Origin: Serilophus lunatus
Lineage: Eukaryota; Chordata; Aves; Passeriformes; Eurylaimidae
NCBI GenBank assembly: GCA_013399895.1
Contig: VXBA01001178.1
Location: forward strand, 4,337-68,336
Direction of reading: 5' to 3'
DNA: 64,000 bases
Position numbers and translations under genes: made by a program
In this document: positions 11,871-26,970 of the stretch, piece by piece
Numbering within the stretch: position 1 is the first letter of the stretch
How the letters are laid out: the number at the start of each line of letters is the position of its first letter
Notes under the pieces: model-generated
What the model was told of the DNA's origin: nothing
The model's database searches: none
What the model saw: the letters and a program-made list of their open reading frames with translations, nothing else

Positions 11871-13634
11871 CTGTGACCCTGAATCTATAAGACTCTATCA
11901 TGCAGACTAAAGAAGTTGCTTGGCAACCTAACCCAAACAAGGATCAAGGCTAAATGAGAGCAGATAATAAATGCCTGGGAGACAAGGAATCTCTATTCCT
12001 ATATTGTAGTAATAAAAAAAACCAAAACAACCAAGAATGACCACTAGATCTTTTCCTGGAAGACAGTAGGAGTTGAACTAATTTAAATTTTAAAATGTAT
12101 ATTATTTGATTTGAATTTATGTTGGAGGGAGTGCAAAATAACAGAGACACTGATTTGCACCCTTTGGTTGTGTCTTAAAATTACTCCTTCAGAAAACTAA
12201 GCTGTCACTACACAGCTAAAACATTAAACTTTCAGATTTTGTCACCAAAACTAGAATCCTGCTGTACAAAATGCCCACAATTTTAAATTTTATGCTTTAT
12301 TCTCATTCCACTTTCAGCTACGAAACAAGCTGCAGTCAAAGAAACATATTGGCTGTGACAATAAAAAAATCTTGTTGAAAATGTAAATTAATATTTCAGA
12401 GTAATTATGTGTTTTGCAAGTAGCACATCCTCTTCTGGAATTAAATTTTTGATTCATAGGTTATGACAGTTTTTTTTCTGGGAGTGAATTTTACCTGGCC
12501 AACCCACCAGAATGATGTAGGAATTTCATTTGGATAAGGAAATTGAGAGGATAATTGCTAAATTGCTAAGTAATACACCAGTTCCTAACTGTTGATCTTA
12601 ACTACTGTTGGGCATCACTGAAGTTCTAAATATTTTACATTTCTTTTTAAGGACACAAGAATGATTATTCTAACTTTGGAAGTCCAGCATCCTGTCTGCA
12701 GTGGTGGCCAGTAGTAGACATTTGGGGAAAATGTACAAGAAAATAGCAAATATTTTTACTTTATGCAGTTTTATACCTTCTAGATAAAACCAGAGACTAA
12801 GTCAGAAATTCAGTTTTGACCCCTCTTTTAGCTGCTTCACTAGTGTACTCAATCCTATTTGGCAAACTCTTGCTCTGCTACTTCCACCACCCTCTCCAGC
12901 TTAATTGTCTCCACCCAGAAAGCTTGTTTCTCTTTTATGATATCTGCATGATGACATTAGTATGTGCTATTCAGTTTTGTGTGGCAAGAAACAGTAAATA
13001 GTCATTTCTTAATACTTTTTCCTTACTATGCATGATTTAACTAGTATTTATCCTAACACCATTGTTTTTTCCTAAGCAGGAGACACCTATGCTTCCTAAT
13101 CTCTGCCAATATGTTGTCTCCATTATCTGTACCTTCTCTAATATTTCCCTAAGTTTGAGAAAGAGCAAGAATTTCATTCAGTATTCAGAGGTTGTCAGTC
13201 TGCAAGAGCACATCATGTCTTAGAAAAAAATTTAGTATTTTTCTAACAGCCTTTGATGAAGATTATTAGAAAGTTAATCACAGCATACTAAACCATTTGT
13301 GATGCTTGCCTGTTGAGTGTTTTTATTTTTTTATTTTTTTAGTTGTATGCAATCTTTTGTTATTGTGACCATTCTCTCTTCCTCTGTGTGAGAAAATTGA
13401 GGAACTGATATTGAACTCTTTGGAACTCCAAACTGTTTTCTGACAGTTTTCAATTAGAAGGCTAGGATTTAAAAAAAACAAAACAGTTAGTGGCTTCAGA
13501 GGGTTAACTGCATGATTGCAAACACAGGAAAATTTAGGAAGGTAACTGTTCAACAAAAAGATGTAACTTATCCTATTCTAAGGTAAAAGTCTTAAACAAG
13601 TCAGACGAGTCAGTCGTTAAAAATTCCTGTTTCC

Positions 13635-13653
13635 NNNNNNNNNNNNNNNNNNN
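13635..13653. other. Assembly gap of 19 N
   Basis: Nineteen unresolved bases, 13 bp before a poly-C run. Sequencing failure at the homopolymer is the likely cause. Confidence 0.99.
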
Positions 13654-13666
13654 AATAAAACGAGAT

Positions 13667-13685
13667 CCCCCCCCCCCCCCCCCCC
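13667..13685 (+). repeat. Poly-C run of 19
   Basis: Nineteen consecutive C immediately after the small gap. Confidence 0.95.
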
Positions 13686-16600
13686 AGCTAACTAAAAGGA
13701 GCTTAGATGATGGCCTTAGGTGCAAAAAGTCTACAGATATAGGAGGATACAGATATATGCCACCTTGCTTGTCTAGACACAGTTTGCATGAATAGATAAC
13801 ATGTTTAGGGCATATCTAGTATCAAAGCTATCAGCTCTGTTTTTCTTGATTAGTATGAATAAACAGATAGAAAAAATTTACAAGCATATGAAAGTTGTAT
13901 GGGGTCAACTAAAGTAATTTGGAAGTTTACAGATCTCTTGGTTTTGTGGGAGGGAGAAAACACCAGGAGAACAAAAACTGAGGTGCAGTTGAAAATGGGC
14001 AGCTTCTAAGCTGTCAGGAATTCATGTATGATGTTACCATTTCTTCATAGACATCTTTTTATATTAAAAAGTGTGGGGAAGCTCTTTTTGTTCACTTGTT
14101 TGGGGGTGTGTGTGTGCATATTCTTTGAATTAAAAATATTTTTAAAAGTTTCTTGAGGCTATCGTGAGTATGGAAGGGCAGATATATCATCTCACATGGA
14201 CTGCTTAATGCAGGCAATATTATAAACAGCACTCTAGGGAAAAGTTTCAGAAGTACTTTTAATTGCATTTTCCACTCCTTGTAACAGCGAGGGATTAAAT
14301 TGAGACAAAATGTAATGGAACTAGCTCTTTCCTATCTGCTTAAAGGAAGACAGGAAGCTAACTGAAAACTGTGTTTATTAACTTGCTAGGAGAAAAAAAA
14401 AAAAAGCCTATCCAAAGTTAATGAATTTATAAGCCTATTACTTCTCATGAATAATGGAGAATTCTTCATCTGGAATCTAAATGAACTTTGTGAGAGGTTA
14501 AGAAATGAGTATTGCAACCTACTGCTTTTATTTACAGGTGTTTAATTCTCACGACATGATGACTCTAACTAAGGACATTATAACATCCATGTGGCACGAG
14601 AAACAATGCCCAATTAGATATTATACATTACTCAAGAATGTAACAGGTAGTATGCGTTAGTCAATATTACTATCTACTCATAAGAAATACCTATCTTCTG
14701 TACTGCTCTAATGTTTTCTTCTACAAAATAAAGTACCCTACAATTTGTATTTATGCTAGTTCTTTCTTTTTCTGGAAAAATTATTTTCTGGATAAACCAC
14801 AGAGGAATAAAATATGCCTCTTCAGGTAAACAGTGACAGTGATTGAATCCCCATCTTCAGTGTGGATCAGTGATACCTGCGTGTTTCAAGATAAGAGAAT
14901 TTAATTGGAGAGCAGTGACACTTGTCCACTATGAAGGGAATGATATGAAAAAAACAAAGAAAGCATCACTGCCTTAGTTTTTCAACTCGTTCTGTAACAA
15001 AGTCACTTACAGCTGCTTGATCTCAGAAGAGTAGACGCAGCACTAGAGGGAGTTAGGATGTAAATGAGAACTTTCCTTGTGTAACAGCAGGGAAGACATT
15101 GGGGGCATGGAAAGCAAGCAAAGGAAAAATATTGCTTTCTACACATTTGTGGTGCCAATCATTTGTCGCATCATTTCCTTCTTGCCATCCTGTTCCATCG
15201 AAGAAAACTCTGTGCTCTAGGGCTTGGTTACAGCAGCCTTTGCTGTAACACTGGCTAACATGCATCCTTGCATAATTCATACCTCTGTTGTGTGACCAAG
15301 TATATTTCTCAAAGGCATTGCACTTTCATAAGGAGTTAACCTGTCCCATTTTAAACTGTCAGGCTCCTTATATGCGCAGAGGTTTCAACCCTTCCTCCCG
15401 GAGGCCTTTTGGCTCAGCACTTGGCAGGATAGGTTGGCTGTTTTTGCAGCTTAAGGGAGAGGCAAAGTTTGATGGTTAGGCAGCTGGTCTTTGCTACTCT
15501 TCATGCTCTGACATCATCTGCTTTCATTTAGCTGGTCATGAAGACCTGTCTCTGAAACAGACACCAAACCAAACCAACATACAGTGAGTGCTGCCTCTTA
15601 TCTGTACTGTACACTTATCTGCTGTCTCTGACTATAACTTGGTGCTTGAATGGACATGACTTTATCCTTATTATATTAGATTATCCATTTTCTTTGTCTT
15701 AGTTGAAAAAAATTATATTTTGAGAGTTGTATTTGATCTTTGACCTTAGATGTTATGACGTTTTTCATTATTGTAAAGTCCATAAAACCCCAAGGCTCAA
15801 ATTCTGAAATCAGTTGCTACTAGCAATACAAAAGATTTTGAAGAATCTTTTACTCTGATTTTTAGTGTTGAAAGGGTTTTATTAGACATTAATTTTCAAA
15901 GTCCAATACATTTGTAAGGTGGTTTTTGTTTTCTTTTTTGTTTATATTATAAGGGAAAAAAGTCCCTTTTTATTTCATGACCACTTTTTGGTTCATTGTG
16001 AGTTCTCTTCCTGATGACTCTGTCTTCTTTTACGTATGTGAAGCCTTATTTCTCTCACTCTGCCATCTTGTCACTTGTATTTTATCTTGACAAATACAAC
16101 TGAGAGCTACTTACTGTCTGAACTGGAAGAATGAAGAAAATAAAGGCAGCTGCGCTCTGCCTGCCCTACACTCTCTCCCACAACCCTTCAGTGGGTTAGT
16201 TGATAAATACAATCCAGTAAACAAAGCAGCACCCAACTGGATTTTTTTTCCTTCACTGCTAAATTAAATTACCCAGCTGATCTGATGAAGAGAGGAAGGC
16301 TCTGAAGATTCAAGGGACTGTTTAAAAAAAAAAAAGAAAAAGGTAGAAACTGTTTAAAATGTAAGAGCACTAAAGCAAGCTTTTCTCCTAACTTCATCCC
16401 CAATTACCCTGTTTTTCTGGTTATATTGTTTACTACAATACGCCCCATTACATTGTTTAATACAAATGCACTAGGCAGTAGAAAAGAGAGTTTCTTGAGA
16501 GTTCTTGCAGCATTAGAGGTAATCTGGACCAAAGAGGCTGACCAACTGTAGCAGCTGTGGGCAAATTAGAAACCGAGAGGAATGGAAAACTCCTGAGTTA

Positions 16601-19600
16601 AAAGAGTTAAAGGCTTTGAAACAAGGAGAGACAACAGCTTTTTAGAGTGTTTAGCATATTCATCCTTGCTCTTGTTAACAGTTGTGACAGGATCTACTTG
16701 TGAGAAGTTTTAAACTGTGTCATAGCCTTCTAATTAAACCCTAACCCTAATCACAACCAATTTCCAAAGAAATTTGAAATCTTTCTTGAGAAAATTTCTG
16801 TTTGGCTTTCTTGTAAGGCTTGTTTTATTCATCCTTAGCATGTAAGACTAGATCCGTTTAGAAAACTTAGTATTTGCATTATCCTAAGTTGGAAACTTTG
16901 ACTTTTACTAACCAGACTAGTGAAAGTGCTTGATAAGTAAAAACACTTGACTAGCAGAAGTTTGTCAGTCATGTTTGGTACCCAAGTTACTTATTCAATG
17001 CTAGAACTGGGCCACATTGACCTGACTGAAGGAGCTCATAAACACAAAATTTATCATTTGTAGGATAAAGGAGGGTATTTTCAATGTGTTTCCCATTGGT
17101 TTGTTGCTGTAATGTTTGGATCATTAGTCTGGATGAGACATAAAGCAGGACTAAGGCATACTGGACCACTTCTAGGAGATCTGTGTCTTTATATGCATCA
17201 CAGTGTGATGTGCTTACAGCTTCTTTAGTAGGACCCTGTATTAGCTTCCCAGGTATGAAATCTGACATATCTTAAAATCCTTTCCTCTCAGAGTTTATAC
17301 TCTTATTCTGACAGAGTGCAATATATCTCTGCAATAGATTATCAGTAGCTTTACAGGGGAATAACTCAGACACAAAGTAAAATAAGGAAATACTGAGAAA
17401 AATTTGAATAAAGAATATAAATAGTGCATTTATCTGTTTTATTATTCTACCTTTCAAACGTGAATTGTTAAATTTTAAAAAAAATCACTAAAACTTATAT
17501 TTTCTCATATAAAAATGATAGATAAATTGCACGAAACAAAGAGTTTAGAAAGCAAAACTATAGATGAAAAATATATCATAATCACTCTGAATTCAGCTCT
17601 TCAATTTCAAGATGGCCTTCATCTACTTACCATACATCTTTGTATGGAATCCTTCTTTCTCTGTTGGATTATGTTATAAAAATAATTTGGCCTGAACAGA
17701 AACCTCATCTAAGCAGATGCCTATTTTGTTTTTGTTTGCAGCATGCTTCTACGTGGCTTTTTGTGCTTTAAATCCTTGGAATGAAAAATGTCCATTATTT
17801 CGCATTTTCCCTAGTGTTATTTTCTTAAAACCAGAATTATAATATTGTATTCTTGCTCTTCCCCTATGTTGTTCGTTGTTTCTCTTTCTCTCTCCATCTG
17901 GCTTCGACAACAGTAAAGTCAGAAAAGCTCACAAGATTTTAGCAGACATATCATTAATTGTAGTCCTTATGGTTCCTATACAATTGAAGACACATACGGG
18001 TTATTTTAAAATTCTTTCTGTGTGAATAAAAATTAAAATTTTGAATGTCTATTTTTCAATGTATGAGCTTACTGAGAATAATAAAAACAGGAGTTTAATG
18101 TGTGTACTGAAATGAATTGCATCTAGCTGTACCTATGTGCCCTGACTTTCAAATACAGATTTGTGGTATATGCATACACAACACAGAGAGTCAGATAAAA
18201 TGTTATAGCAAAGCTATCTATGAAGACCTGTGAGATTGACTGGGAGCTCAAAAAACATTCTGAACTGGCTATCAGGATACTGTACATATGTGATATCCCT
18301 CCTATGGAGACTTCAGTGTGAAATTATTTACTTTTGTCTCCCTACTGAAAGGTTTTCATGTTCAAGTAAAATATGGTTGCCCTAAATAAATGTAGATGTC
18401 TTGGTCCACTCTTTCCTGGAGAGCTTTGAATCAGAGAACAAAAACCTTAGAACTGAAACTTGAATTTAAATGAGAACAAATGTGAAATGGATTTGTGATA
18501 TATGTTCATGGGACACTATACTACCAGCTTTGATAGAAGGGTTTCATTGAGATCAAAGCAGTCAATACCAACATTATATATGATGGGTTCATATGTAGCC
18601 AGCATGGCCTTCTAGTGACTTCAATGAAAGATTTTTGTATGAGAGAGGGGTCTTAATTTTCTGTATGGGGATTACAGACTGGGGCATACTTCAACTAACT
18701 TTAAATGTCCCAAAATTATAAGTCCAGGCTTGACCTATTTGCCCAAGATTTGTTTGTATTCAGCAAAGAGTAAGGAGCATTTTTAGGCTGTAGTTTGTCT
18801 TCCCTTTCTTAGATGTTCCTACCTTGAGAACATTATGGTGACATGTATCACTCAAGAAGTTTCTAGTTCTCTTCCTAAGAAACCTTAGATGACTACATCA
18901 GGCCACGATACCAGCCTTAAAGATGCAGAGACAAGATCCTCCATAATCCTCATAAATATGCCATTGTCACTTCTGTTCCATAATTTTCTTTCTTGAGACT
19001 TGCAAGCGTGAAGATCTACATATATATCCTTCTGAGATGTTGAAAGGATGTAGGAGCTGCTTCTGAATATATAGCAATGTCAACATTGATCTAATAACTG
19101 CTTATGAATAATTGCTAATGTGGAGAATATATATTGTCTTTTGGGGTGTTCCAGATGAATGGAAATAGATTCATCAGATATTTGTATATCTATCACTATA
19201 TTTATATCTATCACCTCTTCTGGAAAATATTTTCTATCTAAAGACTGACAAAATGTCAACATAATTGTCTCTTGGTTCAGATAATTAAATGCGCTGAAAG
19301 GATTTTATTGCAAAGAAGTTTCTGAGGCATTAATACAAAGAAGGGAATGGTTATGGTGTCTTCAGTTTGTTTGTTTATCTCTTTTGGCCTGAATTTATGA
19401 CAGCTGTCTGGGAACCTTCCATTGGGAAATGCACATTAAACAACATTTCAAATGTTCCACCAAAACATGTCAAATTCTTCTAATGTTCTTCAAAACATGT
19501 CTAATTCTTCCCAATTGAATCCAGAATAGTTTCTTAGAAATAATCTGTTTCATTAGCAGCCAGCTTTCTGCTTCCTTAGCTTCTGCAGTGCTGGTGTAAC

Positions 19601-22600
19601 CTGGGAAGGCCAAGGAACACTGCTTCCAGTGAAATCTGTGAGGTTCACCCAGTCTCTTTGCACTCAGTCTCCAGCAGCCCTGAGTGCCTAAGCTGGCCTC
19701 ACAGATTCTGGAGCTTCCAGATTCCTGTCCACATGGCAGAAATTCTGGCAGCAGACCAGTTTAGATTTGAGAAAAATTGGAAAGCATACTGGGAGGGGAA
19801 GAAAACTGTCTTTTCTAAAACAAAGATACCCAGGCATTGCCTTTCAAGGAGAAATATCTGCATGGTGCTCAGATGGCCTTCTGTGATGTGTAGAAGCAGC
19901 CAACTATTTAGCAGTATGATTCAGGACAGTAAAAGGCTTTTTGAACAACCTTCTGTTGGTTATAACAAGGAATAGCTGAGTCCTGGCACCTGTATTTTGC
20001 AGTCTTGTGAGATAGCTCTTTTACAGTTTATGATCCTGGTCTGATTAGGGAAAAGTTGGATGCTTAATGGTTTCATCTGTTGAAACTGATGAGCAATTCA
20101 CTGCAGATTTGGCTCATTTTGAATGGAACATTTTAGAATTGGAGAAGCTGAATTTCAGATGGAAAAAACCACTGGTAGAGGTGTTTGCTAGGACCCAAGT
20201 ATGGATCTGCTGCAGGCAATAATAGCTTACTCAGCCCTGCTATAGCTGGAAAAAGATGTACCTTTACAATCAGCAGGACGTCTTGTGCAGCAGTACAATT
20301 GCATCACCACTGCAGAGGGTAGCATTGCAGTCATTTAGTCAAAATAAATTACACAGCCAAAATGGTACAAATGGATATATTTGTGTGTGCTTAAAGTGAT
20401 ACTTTCCTGATACTAATTTCAGGCAAGTTCTGGGAAGACTCAGAAGAATTTTGAATAAAGTAACACACCTGCAGAGTCAGTACAGCAGTCTGGATTGAGC
20501 ATAGCTGAAGAATTTCAGGGAGGTGCACCAGGCAGATTGTGAAAGATCGGCTAAATAAAATGTTAAGTGAAAGATGACAAGTCTTTTATGGAAAGGTCAG
20601 GAAGCTAAGAATAAACTAGGTTTTTGTGAGGAGGAAAACGGTGCTAGGAAAACTGGTGTGAAGAAGAGAAGATGAAGAGATAAGAAAGTACATGCTATTC
20701 CCTAGTTTCTTCTGAGATGGGATTTTGTACTGTACATGTATTATAGTTCTATTTGAAATAGTTCCCTGGAGGTTGGCTTGAAAATGAAAATTTCAAGGCA
20801 AAATGAATATGAAATATTATTGCTTTGTAAATGAAAGCAAACATCTTAATTAGATGGCAAACAATGTAAAAAATATATTAATTAATTTTTTTTTTTTGCG
20901 ACATGTGTGTAAAATACAGGCACAGAATGATCCAATTATAAGTACTTTCAAATTATTGGGCTGAGCTGTTGGTAAAAAAGGATGTATAATTTTCATACTA
21001 TAAAGAAGTGTTGTCACTGTGGTCTTCATCCTTTTACTTTAATATCTCCTGTGTAATGATAAACAAAGATCCAAAGACGATACCAGCGCTGCTGAAACAT
21101 ACAGTATGGGTGTCTAATATAATTATAATTAACAGTTTCCATTCATTTTCAAGATATACCCTGATGGCATTGCTCAAGAGAGGGGGAGCATTAGTGTTAA
21201 TTATGCTTTGACTTTGTAATGTTGGATCGAAATGACGGTTTCTGACAAAACCAGAAATAAATGGTTGCTTCAAATAGTGTAACAACACTGCCATCTAACC
21301 GCTTCTACAGAGAATCACAAGTTATCAACAGTAGGAAATACCTTAAATTCATGAATCTAATATCCTTTTATTTTTTATGGTGGCTGCATAAAGATAGTCT
21401 CTATCCATCTTTATAAAATCAGAAATTACCTTTTTCAAGTAGGAATATTAAACCTTTGTACTTCTTCTGAATTTGACTGTAAGAAGTGAAATTTAACTTG
21501 TCATTGACAGAGGAGAACTTAAAACTGTAATGAAAATGTACTTGAAAACTTTGGAAATTTGGCTTTGTCCAGGGATAAGACACAAGACAGTGTATGTGTT
21601 GGAGGGCAATAAAAAGCCCAAGAAAATAACTGACTACTTGATCACAGGAATTTCCACATCAAATCCCATGATCAGATTGCCAGTTTCCTACTTTGTCCCT
21701 AACAAATGCTTCAAAAGGATATTGAAGAACTCTTAATATAGAAAATGGTAAATAACGCACAGTTTCAGTCTATAAGGTTCTGTCTTACATTTATCTTATC
21801 TCATGTTGATTGAAATGCTCTCTTTATTTTTTTTTTCCACATCCTGTTAAAGCTGCTGTTTCTGAAAGTGACTTTCACCAGCAAACAGGACACTGTGTAC
21901 AAAAGTCTCTTATTTCCACGCCCTGAATCTGATGTCCTTCAAGCCTATTGGAGGTTGGATTATTCCTCTAATATCAGGGCTTCCAACAATTCTTAATCTG
22001 CTCTCTCATTTTTTCATCCTGTAATTTCTCTTATTATTTCTAATTTTTTAACTTCTCTTTTTCAGACATTCTTTCCCATCTTTAGTTGATTTCGTAATAC
22101 TTTTTTTCGTTATGCCTTTTTTTTTCTTAAGACCAAAAAAAGTAACAAAATCAAAATACGTGATTCCCATCAAATAAGATAAAATCAATGCATTTTTTAC
22201 AACTCTGCTTTCTTGTTTTCCAATTAGCTGTAACACACTTAAGTACAAAACATTTTCAAGTGAATATAAAGGGATAGGAGCTATGATCGAAACTTCTACA
22301 GGTAAAGGTCTAGGTGTGATAGACCTGGAAGTAAAACAAAATTAAATAAGAGTTAGGTTAGCTTTTTTTTTTGGTCCAAAGAACTTCTTGTAAAAGTCGG
22401 TGGAGTTTAAGATCTTAACACACATTTGGAAAAAAACCCAAATTACTGATGTCTAGTGATACCTCAACAGGAATGTTCAAAATGAAACAAACATGAAGAC
22501 CAGAGCTTTCCATCTTTACTTTTCAGAGTGTGAAGATGAAGTTGAAAGTCAAGCTGCTGTTACAGGGCTCTCAGCTCTTTACAAGCCAAATTACATGAGA

Positions 22601-25600
22601 GGGAAAGGGCAGAATCTCTTTCCCTTCCTGCCATAGCTCTGCAATATCTTACTCAAAGTCTTGTTAGAAAACAAAGATGTATTTTAGGCCGAATTCTTAT
22701 TAAATTAGATATTTTACTTGAGTAGAAAAGGCAACTTAAAAACACATATGTATTTTTTGCAGGAATGTGTTCTATGGTTACTGTCCAGAAGGCTGAAAAT
22801 ACCACATGGATAATAAGCTATCAACGGGCTCTTCCAGAGACAAAGTACATCTTTCAGCAGAACACATTTTTTTCAAGGTTAGCTGCTCAGGACTTAATGA
22901 GATGAAATATGTAATTTAGAAGCTTGAACATGGTTTCATCTAGTTTCACCCATGACAAACAACGTAGTATAATAGTCGCCATGGAGATACCTTTTTGTTT
23001 TTTGCTTGCAGCATATTCTCTGTCTGTAGTAGTTGCTTCAGAAGATTTAATGGAGCAGGCTGTTTAGGAAAGTTTATGATTGCCACCTGGTGGCTAGTAA
23101 AGAAAATCAAGTAGTTTTTAGAAGCTCCAGGATTATTAAGAAACAGCACTTAAGCTGATAGATTCAAGTATTATCTCGAGGAAAAGCAATCTGACACTAT
23201 GGGACAAATTTGTGCAAAATTTTCATTCATTCTTTGCCTCACATTTAATTGTTTTAAAGAATATTTAGATGTGAAGAGACCAATAAATTGAACACAGGAG
23301 TGGAAATTCAGTCAATATGTCATTCATGAAGGACTCTGTGAACTACCTTCCATCAACATATGTGGACAGATTTTTCTTAATAACTGAAGTTTGTTTGGAG
23401 TGAAACTTCTTTATAAACAGTAGCACTGTTTATAAACAATTAAAACCAACAGCAAATCTCTGCAAAGTTCTTTTCCTGCATTAAGCATTTGTCTTAAATT
23501 TACGGTTTGGTTCTAGGGCGAGCAAAGAGCATATGCTGTGAAATTTTAAAATGCTGGATTGCAAATCTCTGTTCTGGCTTTCAATGAACTCAGTATCATT
23601 TACTATTCAGGCTTACTGCAACGAAACATGTATTGGAAATTGCGTTATTAAGTCACCGGCAAATACCCAACTGTTTCAAATAACAGGCAAATGGTACTTT
23701 AAAAGAAAATTAAATTCATGACTCTGAGATCACTAAGCCATTTGAAAATAGATAAACTGTCTAGAATTTTTCCTCTAGTGATTAAAAAAAAGTAAAACGC
23801 ATTCAAATTTAAAGAAAAGTTGTGAATGCAAAGTAAAATGCTGCAGTTTGGAAATTCTGTTTCTTATAGGGGATGGAACATCTGATTCTGCCTTCCTTTT
23901 CTCTAGGCCAGGTGTCCTGAGCAGGAACATCCCTGGAGGATTGCCTTTTGGAAAAATGAAGTAATGAGTCATGAAGACCCTGGACGTGATGGATGATGTG
24001 AAATCTATTACAGAAAGATCCTGAGACTTGGAGAAGAAAAAGGGTACAAAGGAAATAAATCTATCTGCCCTCTTGACTATTTAGTTTTTCTTACCAGCCT
24101 CTCCTTTTCTGTCCCCATTAATTTGGAACTGTGTAAATGTGTCACACATGGTGCCAGAAGAAGAAAAAGGGCAGGAGGACTGTGTCCACTAGCCTGAAAG
24201 TGAGGACATTTGCATGAAGGATGCAGATCTCATCCACAGGAAGAAATTAAACCACAAGCGCCTACGTGCTGCATACATTTTAAACCACTTGACTGAAAAA
24301 TGTAATACAGAGTGTGCAGTGTACAAAAAGAGCAATTAGAAAAAATGAGAAAGTGAAAGGAATTAACTAACCACTACCACTCCCAATGTCAGAAAGATTG
24401 CTAAATCACCTCTCCCCCATTTCAATGCAATACTTGGACATTTGGAGAAGGGATACCTCACATAAAGAGAGGAATTTAATTTGATATTCTTACATGTATT
24501 TTTCCTTCAGTGTTGAATATAGTGTCCAAATCCTGAGGAGTAATTTATTTCAAAAAGATAGCATTATTATGCATATGGAGAATAGAGAAGTTTTGTATTT
24601 CCTCTGAGCAGATTAAATCGTTTTTGAGTATGCTTATATTAAATGAAGAACTTTATTTTTCACACACATTTTATAGAACCTGTTTATCTGACTCAGAGCT
24701 GTAGATTTGCTGTACAGCTGGTAGTAGATGTCAGCTAAGCACTGGAAGCCTCAATTTGCATTATATTTATTTGTTTATTTAATTCATTATGCTTTTAACA
24801 GATATGTTAATGCATTTTACTTAGACTAGAAATTTAATTACTCCATTTTAAAATTTGACACTTCAGGGACATGTCTTGGAAGTAAAATGAGATCTGAATT
24901 ATAAAGGAGACAGAAAATCAAAGCATAAACTCAGACCAATGTGCTATCAAGGATAAGTGGATTGGTTACCTTATGAAGAGATTCTCCTGAGCAGCCTGAA
25001 AAATTAGTTTGAGTAGTAGTAGAGGATGCCTTTAAAATGGTAAAAAACCCCTCAAGCACAACCCTGAAACAATGAACCCCTCAAAATTATAAATAATTTT
25101 TGTTAAGTACAAAAAAATTCTTAAACCAATTTGTGATGTATTTGGAACATTTGACTGTCATTTTTAATTTTCTTCCTACATTCTAGATTCTCACTTGCTA
25201 ACGTACTAGACGCAGACTTCCACATATCTTTCTATTGCTACATACTCTGTATTATTAAATTTCATACAGGATGATGTGTCTTTGCCTAGTAGTCCTTCTG
25301 GTTTCTAGTTTCTGACCACGTATCCCTGTACTACTTTCAACTGTACCACCAGTTTTAGGTATTTCTGAAATCTCTATGTTCTTCTGAATTTAAACCTTCT
25401 TTAATTTGAGATTTTATCCTTGTAGCTTTCTAAAATATTCCAGGGAAGCCATGGCTTCTCTGAAGTGTCTGAAGAGTAGCACAAGTAAAATAAAATTATT
25501 AATTCTCCATATTTCTCTGTTTAAATTGTCCTAGTTGAAAAAACAAAAAAAATACTCTCTTTTAAATCAATGTTATACTAAAATAATGTGAAGTTGAAGG

Positions 25601-25719
25601 AGTCTGTGCATTTGACAAGGAGATGTATTCCCATTTTGGAAAGATAAAGATTTCTAGGAGCAAATCTCTCAAATCACTTAACCTCAAGGCAGGTATTAGG
25701 GGAACAACATTCCACCCAT

Positions 25720-26165
25720 CTGTGCAGGTTTGAAAGCAAACTGGCTGGGGAATAGAACCCCATTTAAAAGAGATTACAAGTCAGAGTTAAAATTTACTAA
25801 AAAGATTACAGTACTTAAAATGATGCAAAGTAAAACTGGTTTTGATCCACAAGTACAGAGTATAACCCAGCACCCTGGGACAAGAACAGCATGGTGCTCC
25901 TTAGCTGCTGCGCTGAGCACCACATGGTCCCCCTGGGACCAAAGCAGAAGAGAAGGAAACCTCTTGGTCAAGGATGATGGTTGTAGTTCTGTCGAAGTAA
26001 TGATTACAGTCCTGTTGATGTTCTGTTCCTCCTCTGGATCCAATGAGTGGTATCCCAAGACCCCAAATCCCAATATTATATATCCCCAGATTCAGGTGGG
26101 AATGCCCAGTACTTCCCCAGGGCAGGGAGTTTCACAATGGGTGGTTTAACTCTATAAATAACGTG
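25720..26165. other. Possible repeat-derived segment before CR1
   Basis: This stretch is richer in GC than its flanks and contains a 139-codon plus-strand open frame (25730-26149) with no recognised domain. It starts TGTGCAGGTTTGAAAGC and includes CTCCTCTGGATCCAATGAGTGG and AATATTATATATCCCCAG. The style resembles avian LTR or ERV-derived sequence, but I cannot name a family or find terminal duplications. Confidence 0.3.
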
Positions 26166-26632
26166 ATTTTTTTTTTTACTCTTTGATGATCTAGGTCATT
26201 GTAACTGACCATTATGCCAGTACAGCTGGGTCCATTAGCAGAAGTGACTCCTCCAAGTGGATGTGAAGGTGTTAATGCCTCTCCAAAAGGGAGTTATCAC
26301 AGCTGAGCCATTGGTGTGGAAAGAGACACTCCCCTGCCTGCAATGTTTGTCTCTGTCTTTATCCATTGTAGCCTGAGTTGTCAGGTGTGCCCTGGTCCTG
26401 GCCCCATTGTAAGCAAAGATCAGATTCGAGACCACTTGAGGAAATTCAACACTCGTAGACCCATTTCACTCAGCCGGATAGATCCCAGGGTCCTGAGAGA
26501 ACTGACTGATGAAGCCTCCATTTTCCATGACATTTGAAAAGTCATGCCAGTCAGGCAAAATCCCAGTGTCTGGAATAAAGGAAATGTTACACCCATTTTT
26601 AAAAAGGGTAAAAAGGAAGACCCTGGGAACAA

Positions 26633-26970
26633 CTGACTATGGGATACATAGAGTAACTAACAGAGAATGCCCAAGCCATCACAGACTGGACATGGCAGAA
26701 GGACAGAAGAATCCAAACACCAGATATCAGGATCCTGTGACCATAATGTGGCTGTGAAGGGTTGGAGAAAACAGCTCATGGACACTACATGAACTCTTGG
26801 TCCTTGCATAATTGGCTATGGAAATGTAAACTATGATAAACTATAAATATAAGCTGAATTTATAATAAAGTGATTATTGCCATTTGGATCCCCCGACACT
26901 ACGTGTCCCTGGACCCGTTCTTTTGTGGTGGAATGGATACAGGGTGGTCAGTGAAACACTCACCTGCTAC
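26633..26970. mobile_element. Insertion inside CR1, LTR-like
   Basis: About 340 bp that do not belong to the surrounding CR1 separate two neighbouring CR1 codons of the reverse-transcriptase region. Inside it TATAAATA (26843-26850) is followed 14 bp later by AATAAA (26864-26869), then a sequence containing CGACACTACGTG and GGACCCGTTC, an arrangement typical of the U3/R boundary of a retroviral LTR. An imperfect direct repeat, ACTAACAGAGAATG near 26655 and ACTAACCAGAGAGTG near 26973, lies close to both ends, but exact termini are unclear to within about 15 bp. A solo LTR is the best guess; the family is not identified. Confidence 0.5.

Larger units (their letters stand above)
7832..25719. other. 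Intergenic AT-rich sequence downstream of NALF1
   Basis: About 18 kb with homopolymer runs, one small gap and the two candidate exons listed separately. Other ORFs (16987-17268 minus, 19658-19975 plus, 15053-15280 minus) lack a recognised domain and good flanking splice signals. No further transposon is recognisable. Confidence 0.55.

Noticed and set aside
15120..15290. Cysteine-containing minus-strand ORF as another exon
   Set aside because: The potential donor is weak and the phase does not extend the candidate exons at 11733 and 8848.
16736..16752. Short telomere-like string (CCCTAA)2
   Set aside because: Only about two copies; expected by chance and not an interstitial telomere.
16987..17268. 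93-codon minus-strand ORF
   Set aside because: Reasonable-looking peptide but no recognised family and no clear splice or promoter context.
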